NCBI GenBank assembly: GCA_035647835.1
Contig: DASRMS010000004.1
Location: forward strand, 1-28,724
Origin: UBA9865 sp035647835
Lineage (GTDB): Bacteria; Bacillota; Dethiobacteria; Dethiobacterales; Dethiobacteraceae
Reading direction: 5' to 3'
Length of the DNA stretch: 28,724 nucleotides
The notes under the pieces: model-generated
Told to the model about the DNA's origin: nothing
Database searches by the model: none
Seen by the model: the letters and a program-made list of their open reading frames with translations, nothing else
Position numbers and translations under genes: made by a program
Shown here: piece after piece, positions 8,501 to 16,150 of the stretch
Layout: every line of letters begins with the position of its first letter
Position numbering within the stretch: position 1 is the first letter of the stretch

Positions 8501-9205
8501 ATGAAAAAAGATGTGTTGATATGTGATGATCAGCAGGTTTTTATTGAGGAGTTCAAGCAGCGGCATGGTCAGTATTATGAAATCCGGGAAGTAAATGATG
8601 TGGGGATGTTAGTTGATAAACTGCATGATATGAAGCATCTGCCAGATTTGCTGTTACTGGATTTATATCATCCCCGGGCACAAGGGGAGGATTTTGAGCA
8701 GAAGCGGCAAGTGGCAGAACAGGAACTGGCCAATTTAGATGAGCAGATTAAAATTACTAAGACGGCGGTAGAAGCAGCCTGGAACCCGGTAGGGTTGGAG
8801 ATCTTAAAAGATATTCGGCAGGACTTTAGTGCTGAGGCGCTGCCGGTGATTATTTATTCGCAGCGGGGGCTCTTTCTCTTAGATGATGAAAAGGTACGTT
8901 TAGTCGATGAATATGATGCGCACTGGTTATTAAAGCGACAGTTCGGGCCGATTACGGAAAAGACGCGTATGGATAGAGTAATGCGCCACGAACAGAAGAC
9001 GACCTCACTGCCGAAAATTTATAACCGGGCGCTAACCATCAGTTGGAGTATTACGGCTATTGTCCTGGCTGTTTATGTGCTGCCGATTGACTCTTTGCTG
9101 TGGCAGATTGCCGTGGGGGTACTAGGTGGCTTGGCAACCAATGTTTTGGCTAATTATTATAATAAGCTGATGAAGCCCTGGCAAAACAAAAACAGCCATC
9201 GTTAA
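8501..9205 (+). CDS. Membrane-anchored receiver-domain protein with helical insert (paralogue A)
   Basis: A 234-residue protein with a two-component receiver fold and no DNA-binding output domain. The acidic pair Asp9-Asp10 (LICDDQ), the phosphoacceptor Asp54 (LLLLDLYHP), Ser120 (VIIYSQRG) and Lys145 (WLLKRQFGP) are all present. A helical, Glu/Gln/Lys-rich insert of about 38 residues (59-97) lies directly after the phosphorylation site, where normal receivers go straight into helix 3. After the receiver, residues 177-196 and 200-218 form two hydrophobic segments, which should anchor it in the membrane as a hairpin. I chose ATG 8501 over the upstream TTG 8462 because the receiver begins there and GGGGTTAGGG precedes it. 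The next gene, 22 bases on, is a paralogue. Function is unknown; a phosphorylation sensor or scaffold is an inference. Confidence 0.75.
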   Translation: MKKDVLICDDQQVFIEEFKQRHGQYYEIREVNDVGMLVDKLHDMKHLPDLLLLDLYHPRAQGEDFEQKRQVAEQELANLDEQIKITKTAVEAAWNPVGLEILKDIRQDFSAEALPVIIYSQRGLFLLDDEKVRLVDEYDAHWLLKRQFGPITEKTRMDRVMRHEQKTTSLPKIYNRALTISWSITAIVLAVYVLPIDSLLWQIAVGVLGGLATNVLANYYNKLMKPWQNKNSHR

Positions 9206-9227
9206 GATAGGAAGTGCGAGGTACAAA

Positions 9228-9896
9228 ATGAAAAAACGGATACTAATATGTGATGACCAAGCAAGATTTATCACTGAATTTAAAAAAAGGTTTAGTCAGG
9301 ATTATGAGATAGAAGTTGTGGATGATGTACGGCAAGTGATGGCAGCGCTGCAGAGCGGTTCGCAGCTGCCGGATCTGCTGATGTTAGATCTTTATCATCC
9401 GTTAGTCGTAGACGCAGAGTTTGAGGAGCACCGTCAGGCGGCGGAAAGAGAATTGGCCCGTTTAGCAGAACAGGTGAAAAAAGCAAAGACTGCTGTGGAG
9501 TTAACCTGGTCGCCGCTGGGAGCGCAAGTCCTGCAGGAACTGCGGGAGCATTACGGGGCAGAGGAACTGCCGGTGATGATCTATTCGCAGTCGGGACTAT
9601 TTGTACTAGATGAGGAAAAAGTGCGTGCGATCGAGGAAAACGACGGCGAGTGGCTGTTAAAGAAACAGTTTGGACCGTTGACGGAAAAGACACGCATGGA
9701 GCGGGTGATGCGCACGGCTCGCCGTGGTAGGCTAGTGAAAAAATATCAGCTGTTGGTAGGTGTGAGTTGGGCAGTAACTTTGTTTATGGTTTCTTTACAC
9801 TTTTTCCCCTTTACTGCTGTAGTCTGGCATTTGTTGGTAGGCGTAGGCGGCGGACTGCTCAGCTATATTTGGATTGGTCGATTTCAGAGAGTATAA
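9228..9896 (+). CDS. Membrane-anchored receiver-domain protein with helical insert (paralogue B)
   Basis: A 222-residue paralogue of the preceding gene. It can be aligned without gaps over the first 165 or so residues. It keeps Asp9-Asp10, phosphoacceptor Asp54 (LMLDLYHP), Ser120 (MIYSQSG), Lys145 (WLLKKQFGP), the same helical insert (EEHRQAAERELARLAEQVKK, 66-85) and two C-terminal hydrophobic segments at about 175-193 and 196-216. The sequence between receiver and membrane is basic (RTARRGRLVKK), fitting a cytoplasmic side by the positive-inside rule. The start ATG has GGAAGTGCGAGG upstream. The pair forms an operon made by tandem duplication. No kinase lies beside it, so the phosphodonor is unknown. 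A c-di-GMP riboswitch follows within 100 bases but belongs to the next transcription unit. Confidence 0.75.
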   Translation: MKKRILICDDQARFITEFKKRFSQDYEIEVVDDVRQVMAALQSGSQLPDLLMLDLYHPLVVDAEFEEHRQAAERELARLAEQVKKAKTAVELTWSPLGAQVLQELREHYGAEELPVMIYSQSGLFVLDEEKVRAIEENDGEWLLKKQFGPLTEKTRMERVMRTARRGRLVKKYQLLVGVSWAVTLFMVSLHFFPFTAVVWHLLVGVGGGLLSYIWIGRFQRV

Positions 9897-9926
9897 GTAA
9901 CTAAAATAGTAATACAGTCTCAAAAA

Positions 9927-9955
9927 TTGAAAAAAAGGTAATGAATTGTAATAAT
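9927..9955 (+). promoter_or_regulatory. Probable sigma-A promoter of the c-di-GMP riboswitch transcript
   Basis: TTGAAA (9927-9932), a 17-base spacer and AATAAT (9950-9955) sit about 40 bases upstream of the riboswitch aptamer. This is the right place for the leader to start. Confidence 0.5.
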
Positions 9956-9979
9956 ATGTTGCATATTACCAAAATTCAT
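9941..9979. promoter_or_regulatory. Two-part dyad overlapping the -10 box: candidate operator
   Basis: ATGAATT (9941-9947) pairs with AATTCAT (9973-9979), and AATATG (9953-9958) pairs with CATATT (9962-9967), centred on TTG. Spacing is symmetrical, with 5 unpaired bases on each side. The dyad covers the -10 box and start region of the promoter just upstream of the riboswitch. Confidence 0.4.
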
Positions 9980-9994
9980 GATAAGTTTTGTATA

Positions 9995-10098
9995 GGTTCA
10001 CTCGATAATAGCAAACCTGTTGAAAGATAGGGACGCAAAGCTATAGGGTCTAAAGCATAAGTTATGTGCTATGACAGCCTGGCCGCCGAACGTGATAT
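9995..10098 (+). promoter_or_regulatory. Class I c-di-GMP riboswitch (GEMM-I)
   Basis: The conserved core is easy to read: AGCAAACC at 10010-10017, GAAAG at 10022-10026, GGGACGCAAAGC at 10030-10041, a GGGTCTAA segment, the second stem GCATAAgttaTGTGC, then CAGCCTGGCCGCCGAA ending at about 10090. These are the GEMM-I elements that bind cyclic di-GMP between the P2 and P3 stems. The outer stem can form from TTCACTCG and CGAACGTGA. A run of seven T follows at about 10097-10103, but no strong GC-rich terminator stem precedes it, so the ON or OFF sense is not decided. The downstream gene encodes a GGDEF/HD-GYP protein, which would make or break the same ligand, so the arrangement is feedback-like. 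Confidence 0.88.
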
Positions 10099-10164
10099 TT
10101 TTTTACCTTCACCTGAGCAGTAATTACTGGCATCCTAGGCGAACACTTCTTAGGCAAAATAGAT

Positions 10165-12390
10165 GTGGAAGCAGATCTGCCATATGAAATATCAAAAAAT
10201 TTTGAAAAGAGTATTCGCAGAGTATTTGATACGAAAGAAGAACAAATCGTTGAATTCGCTTACCAAATTGCTGAGGGTAAAACACTACACTATTATACAC
10301 GTTGGGTTCCTGAATTTAATGACGAAGGCTTGGTAAAATCAGTTCTATGTATCGCTAGAGATATCACTAAAAGAAAAGAAACAGAACTGAGACTATTAGC
10401 TGGTGATGTGACGGAACGCAAAACTATAGAAGAAGAAAACTATCGCATGCGGGAAACCCTAGAGAATGTTGTCTCTAGTGGAGCTGTTGGTATTCGTATT
10501 GTAGATAGGAATTATTCAGTAATCTGGTCAAATGAAAGTAGCGAAGTAGTTTATTTTAGTATCAATGATGATCAACCTTGTGAGATTTTTTCCTATGCGG
10601 GTGGAACCTGTTTATCCCACCTAGATTGCGATTTAGCAGGTCAGCTGGGGAAAATTTTTAGCGAAAAAAAAGAAATAGTTAAGTGGGAGCAGCAGGTTAT
10701 TCGAAACGGCAAGCTGGTTTGGTTGAGAGTCATAGCGACGCCAATCCATAATAAATTGCTGGAAGTTGAAAGTGTTGCTTTATTTTTAATACCAATTACG
10801 GAATTAAAATCTGCTTTGGTCAAACTCTAGGAGAGCGAAGAGCGCTGGCAATTTGCCCTGGAAGGAAACGGTGATGGCCTTTGGGATCATAACCTGCAAG
10901 AGAAAACTGTATATTATTCCCGCCAGTTAAAAGCAATATTTGGTTATGCGGCTGATGAACCTCTTGAGAATATCTCCGTTTGGACAGACCGACTGCACCC
11001 AGCGGATAAAGAGAGTGCTGTGGCTGAATATAAGGCACATTTAAATGGCGAAGTAGCTTCCTTTTCCTGTGAGAGCCGATTGCTTTGTAACGATGATAAC
11101 TATAAATGGTTTCATATCAGGGGTAAGGTGGTCAGCTTTACGGAACAAGGTGAGCCCTTACGCCTGGTGGGAACGTATACCGACATTTCAAAGCGCAAAG
11201 AAAGTGAAAAGAGAATACTTAACCTTAGCCAGCGGGATAATTTGACGGGAATCTTTAACCGTAATTATTTTGAAGAGCAATTAAAGAAGCAGGATATTGC
11301 CAATAATCTGCCCTTGGGCGTGCTAATGATTGATGTTAATGGTCTTAAATTAGTTAACGATACTTTTGGCTTTGAAATGGGCGATAAATACTTACAGCGG
11401 GTTGCCGTCTTACTAAAATCTGTGGTGAGCAAAAAAGACCTTATTGCGAGAACTGGTGGCGATGAGTTTATCATTATCCTGCCACAGAATAACTTGCAGC
11501 AATTAAATCAGCTAGCCATGAAAATTAAACGTTTATCTGAAAATAAAGATATTGAACCTTTTCCTTTAAGCTTAGCTCTTGGGGCAGCGGTAAAAGAGAA
11601 TGAAAAGCAAGATATTCGTAATGTTACTCGAGAAGCTGAAGATAGAATGTATCAAAATAAACTATTTGAAGGCAAAAGCTCAAGAAGTACTGTAGTGATG
11701 TCTTTACGGCAATCTCTGGATGAAAAGACTCATGAAACGCAAAAGCACAGCATGAGACTGGCGAAACTTGTCCTGCGTATTGGTGTAATACTTGACCTCT
11801 CGGACAATCAAATTGATGAATTAAGGCTGTTAGCATTTCTCCATGATATAGGGAAAATAGCTGTTGCCAACAGTATTTTGGAGAAGTCAAATACTCTTAC
11901 GCTGGCTGAATGGATTGAAATGAAAAAGCACTGTGAGATAGGTTATCGTATTGCAATCTCTGTGCCTGAGCTGTCACTAACTGGCAATTATATCCTAAGT
12001 CACCATGAGCGATGGGATGGTAATGGGTACCCGCGGGGACTAAAGGGCGAAAAAATACCGCTGCTGGCAAGAATTATTGCTGTTTTGGATGCTTATGACA
12101 CCATGACTAACGGGAGAGTTTATAAAAACAAGATCTCCAAAGAAGAAGCACTAGAAGAGATAGTCCGCTGTTCCGGAACGCAGTTTGACCCCCAAGTGGT
12201 TAAGGTGTTCCAAAAAATGATGAAACCAGCTATTTTCTCTAATCAGTTGGACCTAGAGCGAAATCGCTTACATCAAATCGCTGAAGAAAAGGGGATAACC
12301 AGTATTGAGGCAATAGAACAAAGTACAAAAGTGGACCACATTATCAACCAAATAAACCAACTCGAAACAATTAGAAAAATGAGCAAATGA
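10165..12390 (+). pseudogene. PAS-PAS-PAS-GGDEF-HD-GYP c-di-GMP turnover protein, 5' truncated and interrupted by an in-frame TAG
   Basis: One frame, open apart from a single TAG at 10828-10830 (codon 222 from GTG 10165), encodes three PAS segments. The first is cut at its N-terminus and ends VLCIARDITKRKE. The second spans about 90-220 and has GTCLSHLDC. The third begins right after the TAG with ESEERWQFALEGNGDG. A GGDEF domain follows with intact GGDEF at 431-435, then an HD-GYP phosphodiesterase domain with His560-Asp561 and HHERWDGNGYP (612-622). In the GTG frame the sequence is open back to 10117 with no better start and only a weak TAGG upstream. The catalytic residues of both domains survive. 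After the TAG the first in-frame start is GTG 11020, in mid-PAS. I read it as a decayed gene; amber readthrough is the alternative. Confidence 0.7.
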
Positions 12391-12691
12391 AGTCGGGTCT
12401 CATGATTTAATATAAAAATATAAGATATATCTAGTTGGCTCGGCTACACGACATAATCCAGCTAAGGCCATATTCAAGTAACCAAGTATGAGTTGGATAA
12501 AGCAGAGGAAGTAAGGTCTTAGAAATGGTTATTAGCAAAACACTCTAAACAGGGTGTTTTTTTCATCGGAAAGTCAATTATCTCAACCTAGAATTGCTTT
12601 CTTTCCTATCCGACGGGGGTTTTCTCGATGGCAGGACATTTCCCGTTTTCGCTATAATCAGAGTATAATTCAGCGGAAATGAGGGAAAACC
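12391..12691. other. Intergenic region with terminator and promoter
   Basis: There is no gene in this 300-base stretch. It contains the terminator at 12537-12563 and, nearer the ABC remnant, two TATAAT boxes (12653-12658 and 12664-12669) without a good -35 partner. Confidence 0.6.
12537..12563 (+). terminator. Rho-independent terminator
   Basis: AAAACACTCT and AGGGTGTTTT pair (one G-T) around AAAC and run straight into T's. It ends the riboswitch/GGDEF transcription unit, about 150 bases after the stop codon. Confidence 0.75.
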
Positions 12692-13454
12692 ATGGAACTA
12701 TTGCAAGTACAGAATGTGAAAAAAGTTTATAAAACGCGATTAGGGGCCCAAAAATTTACGGCCTTACAGAATGTCAGCCTGGAAGTGGCTGAAGGAGAAT
12801 TTGTAGCGATTATGGGGGCCTCCGGTTCGGGGAAAACCACTTTGCTAAACATTATTGCTTCTTTAGATAACCTACGGCGGGCGATGTATTTTCAGCAGGT
12901 TACCGGCCGGGCTGAGACTCTGCTGGCTAAGGAAATCTTGCTGTTAACGAACGAGCAGCTAGCAGAAGTACCAGCCCATGTAAAAAAGGTGATTGCCGAT
13001 ACCAAGTTTACCACAGGTAAAAACGGTACACCGCACCGGGCGATTTTTCTAGTAGCTGCTGACAGAGCGCAGGCTGAGGCATGGTACCAGAAACTGGCCC
13101 CCGAGGGAATAGGTATTCGTATTAAAGGTAATCTGGTTTTAAATATAGCGGGTGAAGGAGAACAGCCGCTGACATTTAGCAACGAACTGCGCAGTCAGGC
13201 TTCAACCATAGAAAATGTGATTTGGACAGCGGATATCTATAGCGAAAGAGTGGAAGGTTACGGTATTTTTGGCAGGTGCCATGCTGCATATTTTAGCCGC
13301 CAGTAAGATGATTATTAAGATGCTGGAAGTCTTCGCTTTATACAATGTTACGCTGACAGTGATGTGTATTACTGCCACTTGCATCATCTTTACCCTAATT
13401 TACGTGCTAGTTTACCGGATGACAGCACGAACTTATTATAAACTGGTCAAATAA
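12692..13454 (+). pseudogene. Deletion-fused remnant of a BceAB-type ABC transporter operon
   Basis: The frame begins as an intact ABC ATPase of the BceA/MacB type: GEFVAIMGASGSGKTTLL holds Walker A, and the start ATG 12692 has GAGGG upstream. About 20 residues after Walker A, at NIIASLDN, the ATPase stops. What follows is soluble sequence (about residues 66-198) resembling an extracellular permease domain. Near 13270 a frameshift leads into hydrophobic sequence ending TARTYYKLVK (stop 13452-13454), which fits the last two membrane helices and C-terminus of BceB-type permeases. The signature, Walker B and most of the permease are missing. A deletion has thus joined the start of the ATPase gene to the end of its partner, with probably a second deletion before the last helices. 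Intact relatives sense and expel bacitracin-like peptides. The remnant should be non-functional. Confidence 0.65.
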
Positions 13455-13526
13455 TAAGTCAGCTAAAAGAGGTGGAGAAGGTTTGTGTGCCAGCTGAGCT
13501 GTTTTACCCTATACAAAAATGATAGC

Positions 13527-13568
13527 AAAGCGCCACAAATTACATCATGCAATTTGTGGCGCTTTTTT
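13527..13568 (+). terminator. Strong Rho-independent terminator
   Basis: AAAGCGCCACAAATT (13527-13541) and AATTTGTGGCGCTTT (13551-13565) form a perfect 15-bp stem with a 9-base loop and a T run. It lies where the former BceAB operon would end. Confidence 0.85.
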
Positions 13569-13667
13569 AAAATGCATTATTGGGTTGGGTCAAACCATAC
13601 TTTTTTGCTCAGATTTTATAGCTTATTTTTTACCTTTAGCATAGGGATAGAGCTATCCAGATAAGTT

Positions 13668-13985
13668 TTAACTTATCAGCCATCCATAATCCTGCCTGCA
13701 ATCCACAATATAGTCAACATATACTGTCTGGTCCTTGATCTGATATAGTATCAAATACCATTTCTCAACGAACATCTTATGATACTTATTCAGCGGTAAA
13801 AATTCTGCGTTGAGAAATGGAAATCGCTCCGGCATAGTAGACAGGGAACGGAGGGCAGCCAGTAATTCATTTTTTGTTTTGCGGGCTGCAGCAGGGCTTT
13901 TTTGTGCAAGAAACCGAACATGGTCCGCCAGCATCTGACGCGAACGGTCGGAGATAATTACCTTATATTTACTTTTTTTCCCCAT
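13668..13985 (-). CDS. ParE/RelE-family toxin
   Basis: A 105-residue basic protein of the ParE/RelE toxin superfamily. YKVIISDRSRQMLADHVRFLAQ at the start is the typical first strand and helix. It is followed by ALRSLSTMPERFPFL, the strand-rich core YHKMFVEKWYLILYQI and VYVDYIVDCRQDYGWLI at the end. Such toxins act on gyrase (ParE) or on ribosome-bound mRNA (RelE); which one cannot be told here. I chose ATG 13985 because the frame continues to 14030 only within the antitoxin gene and the family sequence begins at MGKKSKYKV. The gene overlaps the upstream antitoxin by 17 bases, so the two are translated together. It should be harmless while the antitoxin is made. Confidence 0.82.
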   Translation of the reverse strand: MGKKSKYKVIISDRSRQMLADHVRFLAQKSPAAARKTKNELLAALRSLSTMPERFPFLNAEFLPLNKYHKMFVEKWYLILYQIKDQTVYVDYIVDCRQDYGWLIS

Positions 13986-14253
13986 GCTCCACCTCGTCGA
14001 TAATGCTATCCAGAGAGCTGTCCAAGTCATCCGGTGTCACTCCGGAGCGTCCGGCTAGACGGTCTTCTTCAACGGCCAGCAGTTCTTCGCGCAGCTTGAG
14101 CATTTTCTCGCGGCGGGTAAAAGCATCTATATCCATGACCACGAGATCGCCCTCGCCGTTCTTGGTAAGATACACAGGCTCCCCGGAGGATTTGCACAAA
14201 GCTGCAATTTCGTTGTAGTTCTGCCGGATGCTGGCGGATGGCTTAATCCGCAT
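13969..14253 (-). CDS. Phd/YefM-family antitoxin
   Basis: A 94-residue protein whose N-terminal half has the Phd/YefM pattern: MRIKPSASIRQNYNEIAALCKSS-type first helix, PVYLTKNGEGDLVVMDIDAF in the middle. The C-terminal half is acidic (DDLDSSLDSIIDEVEHGEKK) and would wrap the toxin. Phd-type antitoxins bind their own promoter with the N-terminal domain and repress the operon, more strongly when bound to toxin. The start ATG 14253 is preceded by AAGGAG at the right distance, and a near-consensus promoter lies just upstream. The antitoxin-first order with a 17-base overlap into the toxin gene is typical. The pair may stabilise this gene-poor, remnant-rich segment. Confidence 0.85.
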   Translation of the reverse strand: MRIKPSASIRQNYNEIAALCKSSGEPVYLTKNGEGDLVVMDIDAFTRREKMLKLREELLAVEEDRLAGRSGVTPDDLDSSLDSIIDEVEHGEKK

Positions 14254-14286
14254 GGTATCAACTCCTTATAGTAATATTCTAATAAA

Positions 14287-14315
14287 ATTATACCCTTTTC
14301 ATGCTATGAAATCAA
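14287..14315 (-). promoter_or_regulatory. Sigma-A promoter of the toxin-antitoxin operon
   Basis: On the minus strand TTGATT (14315-14310), a 17-base spacer and a perfect TATAAT (14292-14287) sit 34 bases upstream of the antitoxin start. The spacer and flanks are the expected site of Phd-type autorepression. Confidence 0.75.
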
Positions 14316-14466
14316 TCAACAATTCGGTTACTACGGCAAAAAATCCAACGCTCTGCTAAGAAAGAGGATTCTATTTCTCCAAATAGAAGTTATATTTTCA
14401 ACAGCTCTATGGCTTAGGTTTTTTTGTCCCATGCGTTGTATCACTCGACAATTAGGGGGTAGTGTG

Positions 14467-14651
14467 ATGAAGGAAGTACTAAAACAACTAAAAAACAGAA
14501 AATCAGTACGGGTGTTTGAGGATAAACCCATTGCTGCAGAGATGAAAGATGAGATTCTGGGTGCTGCTTTTGAGGCACCGACAGCAGGGGCAATGATTTT
14601 GCTACAGAGATGAACCGCTCGGTGGGAGAGTATTTAAAGAAGTTCAGATAA
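14467..14651 (+). pseudogene. Nitroreductase remnant with the middle deleted (paralogue of 4795-5535)
   Basis: The first 42 or so codons (MKEVLKQLKNRKSVRVFEDK to APTAGAM) are nearly the same as the intact nitroreductase at 4795. Then the sequence jumps to the gene's last 16 codons (TEMNRSVGEYLKKFR) and its TAA at 14649-14651. The join falls at ATGAT in ..GCAATGATTTTGC.., where both sides share GAT. By comparison with the intact copy about 556 bases are missing (equivalent to about 4923-5478), which also shifts the frame and puts an early TGA at 14611. The ribosome binding site (GGGGGT) is still present. The product would be a 48-residue fragment with no FMN-site closure, so it is surely dead. 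Confidence 0.9.
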
Positions 14652-14697
14652 GCCACTGTAGTCCTAAAACTTAATAAAGGTATGAACCCTAACATTG

Positions 14698-14726
14698 CCA
14701 CTACATTACTGTAGTGGTCTTTTTTT
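14698..14726 (+). terminator. Rho-independent terminator after the nitroreductase remnant
   Basis: CCACTACA and TGTAGTGG form an 8-bp stem around TTAC, followed by TCTTTTTTT. It is the old terminator of the decayed gene and now insulates the next operon. Confidence 0.8.
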
Positions 14727-14819
14727 GGTTTACAACAACTTGTCTTAGATGTGTGATAATCCTTGAAATTAGAACATATGTTACTAGCGATAATACTAGA
14801 TGGGGGGAAGGGAGATTAG

Positions 14820-15983
14820 ATGAAGACAGAAGAATTATTGCAGTATCGGCGACAGTTGATTGAGGATACAGTGAGGTTAAAGAAGAGGGAAAGGGTGCCA
14901 CACTTTTCTAATATTTGTTTGTGGTTGGTGCTGGATTATGGCTGTAGGCTGACGGAGGCCTGCAGTGACTGGCAGCTGATGGAAAAGTGTCAGCTGGCCT
15001 TCTTTAACAAGTACAAATTTGATTTTGCCCAAACTATTGCCGGCCTGTTATGTCATCCCATGGCAATGATCAAAGATATTGGACAGGGTTTCTATTTTTA
15101 TAATGATGTTAACTCTACTGTTAGTCTCAGAGATATGCGTTTGCTGCTGCCGAATGAATATGAGCAGTTTATTGCTGATTTGCCAAGATACACCTGGGAA
15201 GTTTTGCTGCCGCGTAAATATGAGCGTTGGCCAGAACTTAAAGTTAAAGACCTGCTGGAACCGCTTGCTGAATATCAGAGATACACTGATTTTGCCACGA
15301 GAATGGGTGAAGCAGCAGTCACAAGATATAGTATTCCCCGGGCTAGTGCAGAAATGGTGGGGATGCCCGGTATTGAAATGCTGTGTAATTTATATACCGG
15401 TATGAAGGGGCTGGCGATAGATATGCGCAGGCAGCCTGAAAAAGTCAAAGCTGCCGTGCAGATGTTGGAAAGCGGTACAGACGCAGTGGTACAGCGCATC
15501 CTGGAGGAGCCCAGACAGAATAATGTGGCTGCTTTTGACTTATGGCTGGGTATGCTGGCACATAACTTTTTGAGTATTAAACAATGGGATGCATACTACT
15601 GGCCGTGGCTGAAAAAAGTACTTGATGCGGTAGTGGCAGCTGATAAGACAGCGTATATCTTTGTTGAGGGCTATGTGAGCCGCTTTTATGATTATTTCCG
15701 TGTTTTCCCTGCAGGCCACATTGCGCTGCATATTGAGCAAGATGATGTTTACGAGGTCAAAAAAAATCTGCCCAACTGCTGTGTGGTAGGCGGCATGTCG
15801 TCTACGCTGCTGGGCAGCGGCAGTAAGGAACAGTGCATTGCACGTGCTAAACAGCTCATTGATGAGTTAGGCAAGGATGGTGGGTTTATACTCAGCCAGG
15901 ATAAAATGATTTCTTATATGCGGGACGCTGATCCCGCCAACTTAAAAGCAGTCTGTGATTTTGTCAGTGAATACTATATTTAA
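14820..15983 (+). CDS. URO-D superfamily protein (corrinoid-methyltransferase-like), divergent
   Basis: A 387-residue protein of the uroporphyrinogen-decarboxylase superfamily, which includes haem-pathway HemE and the MtaA/MtbA/CmuA methyltransferases that move methyl groups from corrinoid proteins. Visible family features are the LYTGMKGLAIDMRRQPEKVKAA helix (192-213), the strand AYIFVEGYVSRF (279-290) and the GGFILSQD segment before the C-terminus (about 362-369). Methyltransferases of the superfamily bind zinc near the strand corresponding to 279-283. Its three paralogues in this window have Cys-Glu there, but this one has Val282-Glu283, so the chemistry may differ. The start ATG has GGGAGA upstream. 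A 50-codon gene follows 14 bases downstream. No corrinoid protein lies nearby, so the substrate is unknown. Confidence 0.8.
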   Translation: MKTEELLQYRRQLIEDTVRLKKRERVPHFSNICLWLVLDYGCRLTEACSDWQLMEKCQLAFFNKYKFDFAQTIAGLLCHPMAMIKDIGQGFYFYNDVNSTVSLRDMRLLLPNEYEQFIADLPRYTWEVLLPRKYERWPELKVKDLLEPLAEYQRYTDFATRMGEAAVTRYSIPRASAEMVGMPGIEMLCNLYTGMKGLAIDMRRQPEKVKAAVQMLESGTDAVVQRILEEPRQNNVAAFDLWLGMLAHNFLSIKQWDAYYWPWLKKVLDAVVAADKTAYIFVEGYVSRFYDYFRVFPAGHIALHIEQDDVYEVKKNLPNCCVVGGMSSTLLGSGSKEQCIARAKQLIDELGKDGGFILSQDKMISYMRDADPANLKAVCDFVSEYYI

Positions 15984-15997
15984 ACGGGAGGATTACA

Positions 15998-16150
15998 ATG
16001 GAGAAGAAGGATATTAATCTGGAGTTAAGCCTCGCTAACTATGAAGAAGCAGTAGCAGAAATTAGCAAGTTGCTTGATTTCCTGCCGGCAGATAAAGCAG
16101 TACGAAAAGAGTACGTGGACGCTATTGCCAACAAACTGCTTTGGCTGTAA
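15998..16150 (+). CDS. Small protein (50 aa) co-transcribed with a URO-D paralogue
   Basis: A 50-residue reading frame starts at ATG 15998, behind a strong GGGAGG seven bases upstream, and only 14 bases after the URO-D stop. The product is acidic and predicted helical (LSLANYEEAVAEISKLLDF, then RKEYVDAIANKLLWL). It has no Cys or membrane segment. The position, spacing and ribosome binding site argue that it is a real gene. I do not recognise the family. The other single URO-D gene in this area (16598-17743) is likewise followed closely by a tiny gene, which suggests a small partner subunit. Confidence 0.65.
   Translation: MEKKDINLELSLANYEEAVAEISKLLDFLPADKAVRKEYVDAIANKLLWL

Noticed and set aside
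9292..9693. 133-codon open frame on the minus strand
   Set aside because: It lies fully opposite the second receiver gene, whose plus-strand motifs are clear; the translation is low-complexity Pro/Ser/Ala and has no start site signals.
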